A DNA stretch of 64,000 nucleotides from Phallusia fumigata. Its lineage: Eukaryota; Chordata; Ascidiacea; Phlebobranchia; Ascidiidae. Below are positions 1 through 12,200 of the stretch, in pieces (position 1 is the first letter of the stretch; each line of letters starts with the position of its first letter). The stretch lies in contig QXVZ01020756.1 of the NCBI GenBank assembly GCA_008931825.1, positions 1 to 64,000 on the forward strand, in the 5' to 3' direction. The notes under the pieces were generated by a model. It saw nothing but the letters and a program-made list of their open reading frames with translations. It did not search any database and was not told the origin of the DNA. Made by a program: the position numbers and the translations under genes.

Positions 1-51
1 TCTTGCAGCTTGTAATTTGTTTTTTGTTCGTGCTTGTGTAAATCTTAGCAA
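1..51 (+). promoter_or_regulatory. 3' splice acceptor(s) upstream of gene A start
   Basis: A pyrimidine-rich stretch ends in an AG at 47-48, three bases before the ATG, and another tcttgcag ends at base 8. Either an upstream cis-spliced exon lies outside the window, or this is a spliced-leader trans-splicing acceptor, as is common in tunicates. The sequence alone does not decide. Confidence 0.4.
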
Positions 52-2227
52 ATGGAAAAGCGTCAGCAATCGCAAAGACAGCATCATAAATCAGAAAGGA
101 GAGGTATTTGTTTCAATATTTTGTTTATTATTATGTTTGCATATCAAGGTACTTTTTCTTGCATTGCTGGGTATTGTGGTTTGTTTGTCTGTATCATTTA
201 AAATTTTTGCCAAGACAAACTGTGCTCTTAGTCTTAAGAGACCTTATTACAGTTCCCCTTCCCTGAAGAGGTCATGTGCTGTTTTGGGGGTGGTTTTAGG
301 CAGGTTTGTCCATGCAGTTGGGGCATAAAATGTTTGACTGATTTCGATGAGACTTTTACAAGTGGTAGAATATGTCTGGAGGTCATATTCTCAGTTTCCT
401 TTGACCCTATAGCACCAGCAGTTACCTTGTGGTTTACTGATGTTTTTGCAGACCACAATGTTGGATAGTTTCCATGCTGGTGATATTTGACAGACATGAT
501 ATAAAGTGTGGTAGACTGAGTCATCGGGTGTGTTTTACCCTTAGCTCTGACCCCAATAGCCCCCTAAATTGGGTCAAATTACTTAAGAATGTCTTAATCT
601 ACTGAAAAAATTTGTGTCCATTGTGCACTTGACTCCCAGCGGTTACCCTACTTGCCACTTGAAGTGGGTCAAGTTGGTTAACATAGTTTAAATTAAATTA
701 TAACAGCCTGTTGATTGAGTTATTTTGGTGTACCAATTACTTGGTTTGACCCTATAGCCCCAACTGTTTCCCCACTAGCTCCCCAAAATGGGTTTTATTA
801 GTAAGCAATGCCCACATTAGATAAAAGCAGTGTTTCATACCGGAACGGAACGGAACGAAATACCGGAACGAAATAAATAAATTTTTGTCCAATAACGGAA
901 CGAAATAACGAAATAAAAACAAATCAAAATACCGGAACGGAACGAAATACCGCTATTTTTTATTCCGGTATTTCGGTCTTGGCATATACCCCGAAAGAGT
1001 TGCTTGAAATTTCGTGTTTGATACCTAACATTATCCTTGTGTTTATTTTATCCCAAATGCTCCGATAATGTTTGTCAGGAGTGGAGGAGTCATCTATTTA
1101 CTCCTAATTGTTACGTGTTATGTGACGTAATAACCACCAAACAACAACGATTTGTGTTTCAACTTGCTTACTTTGTTCGGTTGACAGTTTGTTTACACTG
1201 CAGTTAGTTAGATTTGACAAGAAACACAGACCGAAATACCGAAAAAATACTGTTATAATTTTGTTTCGGTCAGACCGGAACGAAATAAAAATATCGGTAC
1301 CGGAACGGAATACCGAAATAAATAAATTGCCCAGACCGAATAACGTTATTTCTTTTCGTTCCGTTCCGGTATGAAACACTGGATAAAAGTTTACAGAACT
1401 AGACAAAAACTTTTACAGAACATGGCATTGTAGTGCATCGATTGTTGTGTTTCAATGTTTATCCCCAGTGGATGACCTGCCAATTTTCCTAGCTTATGTC
1501 CTTCATTGTAGATTGAATCATAGTGTTGTGTCATTCTGTTTTCTTATCAACTATTTTTTTAAATCAAACAAGGTGTATAAAATAAACATATTTACTATAC
1601 ATTTTTATGAGCCCTTATAATTGTTAAAATGTTTCTATAAAATGCACTATCTGCAAATTTGCATGTGTGGGGACACATGTATATCTGCCTGCAGTAACAA
1701 TATTGCCACAAAAACGTAGATAACTATATGACCTAATGTGAAATAATAAAGTAAACATACAGTAAACCTCGGTTAATCTGGATTTGGACCTAATTAGATG
1801 GCGTTAGAGGTACAAATAATTCAGATTTTGGTACCGTATTAAATAATAATTTTACTGTTTGACTACTATCTAATTGATATTTCACTTAAAACAAATGTAT
1901 TTTGATAAACCAAATCTCATTCTAATAAATTTTCTGGCCAAATAGAATCTGGGTTGATTAAGTTTTACTATGTATCCTTTCGAAATAAAGTTATAGTGTA
2001 TGTTGAATAGCAATGTGCTTAAAGCCACCGTTTTTGTTTATGTACCTATTAAATCTAACTAAACTGAACAATAACATATATCTGTTGCTAACATGACACA
2101 GGCCAGGTTAAAGGTAGAGCGCCTTCAGAAAATTCAATTCGTCCAAAAGTTGTAGCAGCAGTTGTTGGTTTGATATTGATTGGTGGTGGAGTGGCGGGGT
2201 TGCTTGTTTACTTTTTGTCAGACATGG
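52..2227 (+). CDS. Gene A exons 1-2: cytosolic tail and transmembrane anchor
   Basis: Exon 52-103 begins [10 protein letters not shown], a polar and basic stretch with no signal peptide. Exon 2102-2227 follows in phase 1 and encodes a Val/Gly/Leu/Ile-rich helix of about 23 residues (34-56) ending LLVYFLSD. Basic residues before the helix and an extracellular-type cysteine module after it predict type II topology. The donor at 2228 is gtaagt. Most known astacins are secreted or, like meprins, type I anchored, so an N-terminal anchor is unusual. Confidence 0.78.
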
Positions 2228-5200
2228 GTAAGTTAAATATGTTTAGTTGCTTCTGTAAGAAATATGTTGTTGCTCATTTTTTGCTTAAATGTGATCACTT
2301 ATGGTCATAGGCGTTGATTTTCGAGCAAATTTTTTTGTGTGGTCGGGGAAACAGTTTTCAGAAATTTCTCGCGTTAGCGCAAGTAACATATGTTTTGAAA
2401 GAAAGAATATAATCACAAATCAAGGAAATTTCTGGAAGCATACACTTTTTATAATAGCTGCCACCCTAGTAATTTTCAGTGCGGTGGCCACCACGCCGGG
2501 AATCGATGCCCATGCTTATGGTAATGTGATTTAGTGATAAACAAATATTTTTTTGTTCAACACACATTTTGTTATACTTACTGCTACAAACTTAAGCGAT
2601 TATAATGTTTTTTTACAATTTTAGATGGCTTTTAGATGTTTTTGTGTAATGCCTGTGGCACAAAACCTTGGTATATTATTAAAATAGTGTCTGGTGCAGG
2701 GGTCAGAAACCGCTGGCATGTAAGGTGATTATTCATGGCACGCCAAGTGATTTATGAGTTCATATTCTATTACACTGTTAGAGTTAAACAAGCGACCTCT
2801 TTGATTTTGACTGTTAAGTTGCATTATGACTGCAGCACCAGCCACAGAGAGCAAAAGGTTGCCAGGACCTGGCCTAGTGTTTTAGCCAGGAAATGACTTA
2901 TTCTTAATTGCTTTCAGTTTACTTGCCTAGACTCCAAAAAGTCATGCTTGACTAGTCGCTACATACTTAGCTAATTAGTACATTGTTTGTACAGGGTATT
3001 GTGATCAATTTCTCTTTTAAGGTTCACTTGAGCTTGACGTTTGTGCTCAATATAAAAATGGAGAAGTTGACAATCTTACAACAATCGACATCAACATGTG
3101 CATGGGTCAGTAAAGAAGAAGATGCTGGGTGTAACGTTAACCTAACAAACTTCCCTAGAAACTAAAACATTTAACCCTTGACAAACTAAGCTTTACAACA
3201 GTTGGGCAATTCAAATAAATTAGACTGCCCACTGTGCATTTATGATGTATTGTAATGTTTCAAATGTAAACTAGAAGGGTGACTTTCACCACATTGCCTT
3301 TTTTCCCTCTACAGCTTGTCCATGCATTTTTGACATAAAATGTTTGACAGATATGGTCATGGTGGTGTGCTTGTTTTTGATTGACCCATAGCCCCAAGGT
3401 TTCCCCCAATGGACCCCCAAATGGTGAAATTTCCCCTGCACATTGACTATTGGCATGAAATGGATTTGGATGAAACTTTTACAGCTGGTAGATGTGGTCA
3501 TGTTTGTGTGTTATCAGTTTCATTTAACCCCACAGCCCAAGTGGTTACCCTGCTAACCCCCTAAAATGGGTCAAATGCATAAATTTGTGGTGCATAAATT
3601 TCCTTGTTTGATCCTATAACAAAAGCAGTTACCCCACTAGTCCCCTATAATGGGGCTGCGGGCCGAAAGGCTGCCCTGTCTCAAAAAGGCAGGAAAAATG
3701 CCCTGGAGCACTGGTTAAATGGACAAAACAATGTTGAACATTGTATGTGGTGAAAGCCACCTTTTTCTTTTCCTGACCAAATTTAATGTCAATGCTGTGG
3801 CAAACATCCTTTTCAGAGTATGAATGTCCATTTGATATTACTGCTTGCTCACAACCTTGTCCATTTGGATACCACACTGGCGATGATGGTTTTTGTCCAC
3901 AAAGTTGCGAATGTGCTCAAAGGGGACATTTTGAGGGAGATGTTCAGTTTGATGAAGAAATAGTTCCAGTTTTATTAAAGGTTTTGTGCATTAATCATAA
4001 ATGTTGATTGGACATTCTTTGAAGGATAACGCTGTTTGACCATTAGGAGTATGGAATAGTTAATGAACCTGAAGATGGATTCTCTTTGTTTGCAAGCAAT
4101 GTTCAGACTGCAGTCCTGCTTTGGGACAAAGAACCAAATGGCAGAGTCAAAATAGGCTATGATTTTGGACCTCCTGGCCATCTTGGTAAGTTGTTTCGGT
4201 GCTTGCATAGACCATTAAACTTTAATTTGTTTTTTTTTTAGATTAATTATACCTTTTTAATTTTAAGCAATTGTGTTGTAGTTAAGTTACTAGTAAATAA
4301 TTGCTGTTAAATCCATCGCATTTTATTTTAAGTACATTTTTTTCAATGATTCCACTCATCGTTTTGCAACTAAATTCTAATTAAGTTTGGGGATTTTTAG
4401 GAAGATAGCTTATTTAAAAGAATTGGCAGCTAGTCATGGGTCCCCTTCCTGAAAGGGGACACATATTGTTTTCACTCTGTTTGTTTTTTGTTTCTGCCCT
4501 GCAGCTTGTCCATGCACTTTTGGCATGAAATGTTGGATGGATTTGGATGAAACTTTCACAGCTGGTAGATATGGTCATGGCGATGTGTCATCCATTTCTA
4601 TTGACTTCTTAGCCCCAAGGGTTACCCTGCTAGCCCCCAAAAGGGCAACAGAGGTTGCACAATTTATTCGCACAATGTGCGAAAAAATGTGTGCGCACAT
4701 TTTGTGCACATTTTTTCAAAAATGTGCTAGCACCGAAATGTGCGCGCACATTTTGTCGAAAATGTGCAAGCACCGAAATGTGCGCGCACATTTTTTAGAA
4801 AATCTGCAAACACTGAAAGGAACGCGCACATTGTGCGCACATTTTGTCGAAAATGTGCAAGGACCGAAATGTGCGTGCACATTGTGCGCACATTTTGTCG
4901 AAAATGTGCAAGTACCGAAATGTGCGCACACATTTTGTTCACATTACTTTGGAAATGTGCAAGGACCGAAATGTGTGCGCACGTTGTAGGCACATTTTGT
5001 CGAAAATGTGCAAGTACCGAAATATGCGCACACATTTTGTTCACATTACTTTGGAAATGTGCAAGGACCGAAATGTGTGCGCACGTTGTAGGCACATTTT
5101 GTCGAAAATGTGCAAGTACCGAAATATGCGCACACATTTTGTTCACATTACTTTGGAAATGTGCAAGGACCGAAATGTGTGCGCACGTTGTAGGCACATT

Positions 5201-6206
5201 TTGTCGAAAATGTGCAAGTACCGAAATATGCGCACACATTTTGTTCACATTACTTTGGAAATGTGCAAGGACCGAAATGTGTGCGCACGTTGTAGGCACA
5301 TTTTGTCGAAAATGTGCGGGCACCGAAATGTGCGCACACATTTTGTGCACATTACTTTGGAAATGTGCCAGCACCGAAATGTGCGCACACATTTTGTGCA
5401 CATTACTTTGGAAATGTGCAAGCACCGAAATGTGCACACACATTTTGTCGAAAATGTGCAGGCACCGAAATATTTAATGATATGTTTGTTTGCAAGGGCA
5501 ATTCACACATTTTTCCATCTGCACATTTCGTGCTCATTATCCGCGCGCACATTTTTTCCTTTGCACATTTCGCGCACAATGTGCACATTATCCGCACGCA
5601 CATTTTTCCTCCTGCACATTTCGCGCACATTGTGCACTTTTTACGTGTGCACATGTGCGAAAAAAGTTTGCATCCCCATCTCCAAAAGGGTGAAATATTT
5701 CCTTGCACTATGTCTTAAGCACTTTGACATCAAATGTTTGGCGGATTTGGATGAAACTTTTACTGTTGGTAGATATGGTCATGGAGTTGTGTCATCAGTG
5801 TTGTTTGACCCCATATCCCAATGGTTACCCCACTAGCCCCCTAAAATGAGGCAAATAGTTAAACAATCTCCGAATTTGATGAAATTTGGACAGTTTGTAT
5901 AACATTTTATTGCCCTGCAATAATTAATGTTTTTACCCTATAGCCACAGTAGTTACCCCACTAGCCCCCTAAAATGTGTAATATTATTAAACAATGTCCA
6001 AACTTGATGTAACTTGGACAGTTTGTAGAACATGTCTTTGTGGTGCACTGATTGCTTTGTATATATCTATAGCCTGGACATGTTTTCTGAAAAACGCAAT
6101 ATGTAGAACCTTGCATGTGTGGGGACCCATGCGTTTCTGCCAGCAGAAACAATTATGTCATAAATAGCACAACTATAACACCCAATGTAATATAATGTGG
6201 GGAATA

Positions 6207-6238
<32 letters not shown>

Positions 6239-9200
6239 TAGAATGTCTATATATGGTAAGCCACCCTCATAGTTTGTTGAAAAACTTAGATTGCTTTCAC
6301 AAGTAAGACTGTTTAAAAGAGAATAGCTGTTTGGAATCTAGGGCAGGGGTGTCTCCAAACTTTTTTTAATGGGGGCCAGATTTAAAGAGCTCAAGGTGCC
6401 CACGGGCCAGTCGCTTTAACTATAACTCTGATATTAAAAAATGGGACTTAACTAGTGCATAAAAGTGTAACTAAATGTAAAACTTGTTAATGCCCCCTAA
6501 TTATTATGGGCCCCCCTTCCCTGAAGGGGTTTCCCTAGCCCCTGTGGTTACCCTGCTAGTCTCAAAATTATAAAAAAAATTTAACATGCTTGCATTTTAC
6601 AGGTGGTAGACTGGGTCTTGGGGGTGAGTTTAACCCTTAGACCTGTTCCTGATAGCCTCCGAAAATAGGTTAAATTATTAAATCATGCTCAAATTAGATA
6701 AAATTTGGACAATTTGTAGAACACGCCATTGTTGTGTACCAATTTCTGTGTTTGATTCAATAGACCCAGCAGTTACCCCGCTAGCCCCAAATATGGGTCA
6801 AATGATAAAACAACGTCAAAAATGGATGAAATTTAGACAGTTTTGAGAACTTGGCATTGTACATTAATTGCTGTGTTTTATATTTAGCCCCATCAGTAAA
6901 CCTACTATTTCCAAAAGTTTCTTAATTGGGCCATGTTCGTGTCTAATTCCGTTTATCAATGCATGTCCACCAAAATGTAGATTTAATATACTTGTGCATG
7001 GCCTCATAAATCAGTATCTGATGCTGGAAGTGGCCATGCAACCGCAGGTTGTACACCCTTGTATAATAAGTTGTACGTAAACAAAGCATCAGAAATATTC
7101 CCTATGCAGCAAATAATCCTGCCTCATTGTGATACTCCAGTTACTTGTTGTGTTGTCATTTATTATTATGTTGAACACACGGCTGACTGGTAGCTAAAAA
7201 AGAAACTTCATATTTTCATTTAAATCTGCATTGATTCGAATTCTAACAAATTTTAAATTCTACATCCTTATTCACAAGAAACTTTTCTTGCATGTTTTAA
7301 GTGGACTTATTGCTTTATTCATCGTTTTAGATGAACCAAGAAAAAAGGGAATTAAAAGTGCAGCTAAGATATTTTCCACAAAATCTTGCATTGATTTTGT
7401 TGAGAAAACTGGAAGTGAAAGAAACAACATAAAATTTAACCCAACTAGAGGCTGTGCGTAAGTATCAGCTGTATGAACCAAGAATTGTAAAAAAGATGGT
7501 CAAGGGCAGAAACAATCATACTATGTTTAAGCACTAAGTACTTGACATAATTACCGGCTTGAACTGCACTTGGACTAAAATAAATGCCGATGAAAGTGTG
7601 CACGTTGCAACTTTCTTATCACTACAAGAAAGACGACAATGTGCAGGCCATACATACTTTTTCAGGTCTTATGTTGGCAACATGCACTTAGGTGAACCCC
7701 AATCAGTGTGGTTAGGAAAATACTGCAATTCTGTTGGTACTATTTCACATGAATTTCTTCACCTTCTTGGATTTAAACATGAACATGTCCACCCTCATAG
7801 AGATGACTACATTACTATTAGATGGGACAGAATTTCAAAGGGTAGGTTTATTGTGCTGTAAAACCAACCACATTTGGTTGCCACAAAAATGACAAAGATG
7901 GGCATCCGAGCAAAGTGCATTAAGTTGTTGGAAGTTTGAAACAATGTGCACGGCATAGACAGCTTTTGAGGTCGAAAAGCTGGGCAAGTTTAGCGAGGTG
8001 TGTAGTGGCAAATTTGGCAGATGGACAGAGGAAATTATGTGGGGACAGTTGGTAAGAGATGATGGGCGGGAAAATGTTTGGTCAAGTGGTTCCATTGTGT
8101 GGTATAGCTTTCTAAACGATTTAGCTGATTAAAACAAAAGTGTGAATGTATGTTTGTAAGGTTTAATCTTGTGGCAACATTGTTTACAACAAAAAAATGG
8201 TTAGGCAAAGAACACAACTTTCAAAAACTGGCACTTGAGGAAACCAGAGATCTTGGCACAGAATATGACATGACATCTATTCTTCATTATAATGGTGGTG
8301 CATTCACTAAAGGTGGCCAGACTATTCTGATCAAAAACTCAGGTATGAAAGCAGTTTTAGTCTGTATTCATTTGTTATATTTTTGTTAATTTTGTTTTCA
8401 CACCATCACAAGCCATAATCTTCACGCCATAATTTTTTTGGACAGTTGAGTAATTTAGCTTTTTTACAGGTTTCATATTCTAGAATCCCATTTGTCATCC
8501 TTAAGAGTTATATAACATGATTTTGTTTAAAACTGGAATTATTAATGTACTTTAGGTTGGGTCATTGTGGTTTGTTTGATTCCTTTGACTATATAACACA
8601 AACTATTACCCCACTAGCCCTTAAAATGGATCAGATATTAAAACAATGTTCGAATTGAATGCAAGAATACATGTCATTAGTATTTACCCAGTTGGCTCCC
8701 AAAATGGGTCAAATTATTGAATAATGTCTAAATTTAGTGAAATTCTGACAGTTTGTTGAGCATGCCCTTGTGGAGCATTTATTGCTGTTTTTGACCCACA
8801 GGCCCATTTACTCCACTAGCACAACAATAATGTTTGTGATGGTAAAATCACTGATTCCTTTTTTTTAATCAAACAAATTTTAATTTAATAAAAAAGTATC
8901 TACTATTCTTTATTTCTATACATGGTGCCATAAACTCTTTCTGTTATATTAATAATAGCCATTTGAGTTCCTTATGCGACTTGATGTTACATATATATTA
9001 AATACTTTGTTATAATCTAGATAAAAGGCTTATCACCACTCTAAAGTTTGCCGACTCAGATATAGAGGAACTGAATGCTCTTTACCAATGCCCAGGTAAA
9101 TAAACATGAAAATCACAAACTTGTGTTTAGCATGTGAAACTTGTTAACCTACATTTGCATATTGTGACATAAACATAACAGATTAAGCTTGCTCTATTAG

Positions 9201-12200
9201 ATTACACCAGTAATGTCTCTGGTGTGCTGTGTTAAAGTGGTGTATCCACCATTCCACCTTTGGTTTAAAAGCTACTATTTCAGGATTTTCTAGTGGGTCC
9301 ACATCAGGAACGGGATCTTCCAGTGGCTCTTCAACTAGTACTGGGTCTTCTGGTGGCTCTTTAACTGGCTCAGGGTCCACTGGTTCCACTGGGTCAACTG
9401 GGTCAACTGGTTCAACTGGTTCAACTGGTTCAACTGGGTCAACTGGTTACACTGGGTCAACCAGTTATGGGTACAAAGGCTCTACGGGTTACACTGGGTC
9501 AACCAGTTATGGGTACAAAGGCTCTACGGGTTACACTGGGGCAACCAGTTATGGGTACAAAGGCTCTGCGGGTTACACTGGATCAACCAGTTATAGGTAC
9601 AAAGGATCCACAGGTTACACTGGGTCGACCAGTTATGGGTACAAAGGCTCTGCGGGTTACACTGGATCAACCAGTTATAGGTACAAAGGATCCACAGGTT
9701 ACACTGGGTCGACCAGTTATGGGTACAAAGGCTCTGCGGGTTACACTGGATCAACCAGTTATAGGTACAAAGGATCCACAGGTTACACTGGGTCGACCAG
9801 TTATGGGTACAAAGGCTCTGCGGGTTACACTGGATCAACCAGTTATAGGTACAAAGGATCCACAGGTTACACTGGGTCGACCAGTTATGGGTACAAAGGC
9901 TCTGCGGGTTACACTGGATCAACCAGTTATAGGTACAAAGGATCCACAGGTTACACTGGGTCGACCAGTTATGGGTACAAAGGCTCTGCGGGTTACACTG
10001 GATCAACCAGTTATAGGTACAAAGGATCCACAGGTTACACTGGGTCGACCAGTTATGGGTACAAAGGCTCTACAGGTTACACTGGGTCAACCAGTTATGG
10101 GTACAAAGGCTCTACGGGTTACACTGGGTCAACCAGTTATGGGTACAAAGGCTCTACAGGTTTCACTGGGTCAACCAGTTATGGGTACAAAGGCACTACA
10201 GGTTCCACTTGGTCAACTGGTCAAAACAGAGGCAACACATGGTCTACAGGTTACAAAGGGACAGGTAGTAACAGTTTCAGCGGAAACACTGGATCAACAG
10301 GATATTCGTACCAGCGTTATATCAACAATTATCGTCCAGCAAGCAATTGGGGACTCTGGGGTCATTGGAGTATATGTTGGAAAACATGTGGAAGTGTTAG
10401 AGCATCAAGAAGGAGATACAGATGGTGCAGTGGACAGGTCTGTTGGCAGCGATGTGAACAAGCAGATTTAGTAAAGTTCAGAAAGTTTTGTCTAGTAATG
10501 TTCAATGAAGAGTGAATAGATAATATGGGTTTCAAAGGTTACCAAAACAAGATTTAAACCCCAGATGAAATTCAGTCATAATGAAATCATGTGAGTTCTC
10601 AAAAAAACTTAAAGGTAGTTTACAAGTGGAGCTTATGCACTTGACCCTAATCTTTTCAGAAATTACCTGAAAATTATAATGTGCTTGCCTGAAATTGGTT
10701 TCAAAAGATTAGTGCAGTGTATCTTTTTCCCTTGTTTGTGTTCAAATTTAGATCTTTGTTGGTTTAATAGAGATGTGTCGGAAGGTCATCTCAGACTGGT
10801 TATTGTCCAACGCTTAGTCCCTGTCCAACTGTAGTTCAATGGTCACAGTGGTCGAACTTTGGGCGATGTACAAGAACTTGTGGGGGCGGCTGGAAAATAA
10901 GGTGGGATGTATTTTGACTAAATAAACTTTGTGTCTCACTGTGCCTTTCTAGATGTTGTATGGTATACTGATGAAATAGCAAGCATAGTGTTTAACATTT
11001 GCAAAACTACTGCAACAAAACTTTCCATAGTGCGGCCCTTGAGTTAGTTTAAAGTTTTTACTTGGCCCTTGAAGACATTTGCGTCTGAGACCCCTGCGCT
11101 AGACAGGTTTGCACAAAACATAAGTTATGCTATCAGATTATATCAGATACAAATTACTGCTTTTCATGCACAGAACCCGGACCTGCCCTGTCTATGGTAG
11201 ATGTGGTGGAAGGCTATATGAAGCACAAGCTTGCAACCCTACAGCCTGTTCTGGTGCTTCTATTGTTTTTAGCCGACTTTTAACAGACTTTGTTATTGTT
11301 TCCCTCTTTTTTTTTTACCCTGCAACTTGTCCATGCACTTTTCGCACAAAATGTTTGATAAATTTGGATGAAACTTTCACAGCTGGTAAATATGGTCAAG
11401 GCATTGTGTTCCCATAGCCCCAGTAGTTACCCCACTAGCCCCCCAAAATGGGTCAAATTACTTAACAATCTCCGAATTGAATGAAATTTAGACATTTTAT
11501 AAAACATGTTGTGGTTCAATCAAGCTATTAACCAGGGACAAAATTCAATGAAAGGAACAGTACTGTGATACGGTACACCCACACAAATGTGGCATGCACA
11601 ACTCAAAACATACCATGCCATACTGTCATCCTCAAAATTAACAAGCAGAAAATTACCAGTGATAAAATGCATAATTTCATGGAGAGTAATTGTTCCAAAA
11701 TATTACAAACTGGGTTTGTAATATAGCACAAAAGTCTGAAATGAAAATGAATGTTTGTTTTCAAATAACTCTGAAAAGCGTAAACTGACATTAAACCTGC
11801 TTCTAAGGCAGTTATATTCAAGAAAAAAGTAGCCAGGATTTTTCCAGGAAGTAAAACAAAATTACGGGAATTTTCTCGGAAAAAAAAGCAACGAAATCCT
11901 GGGAAACAATCCCTAGTTGTGACATATGTGCAATGGCAATATAGAGTATGCCATTTCTATAGTATTATAAATGGAATAATATAAATGCAATGCAGGTTAA
12001 TGTATTGCATAAGAGGTACTTGTGTGCTGCCAGTTGGGAAACACCGCTTTATTATGTGTAAAACTATTAGTGACACCATTCGGGAGATAAAGACCATTTT
12101 TACTGGTTAATCATTTCCCCTATTGATATTATGAATACCAACGATAAAAAATTGTGACAGTTTGGCATGGTGGTGTTAAAATTCCATTTTAACTGTTTTA

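Larger units (their letters stand above)
4437..6265 (+). repeat. Unclassified interspersed family, copy 3, carrying an expanded minisatellite
   Basis: Begins ggtccccttcctgaaaggg and ends tatatggtaagccaccc. The block between about 4660 and 5690 is replaced or expanded by the tgtgcgcacatttt minisatellite. The end that other copies keep intact contains a run of C in this copy. It lies in the 3.1 kb intron 4 of gene A. Confidence 0.65.

Noticed and set aside
1104-1406. Frames sharing [17 protein letters not shown]
   Set aside because: They come from the GGAACGAAATA interior of the hAT MITE and occur on both strands.
4740-5836. Long open frames of Cys/His-rich protein on both strands
   Set aside because: They are by-products of the 102-bp minisatellite; several frames are open on both strands and no splice or homology signal supports any of them.
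7559-7665. Extension of the astacin exon upstream to an ATG at 7562
   Set aside because: The true acceptor is the ttttcag at 7665; using it restores GC-A-SYVG, the standard astacin sequence, in phase.
9467-10471. Second plus frame and a minus frame open across the 42-bp repeats
   Set aside because: The unit length is a multiple of three, so shadow frames stay open. The frame used joins in phase to the astacin and TSP1 exons.
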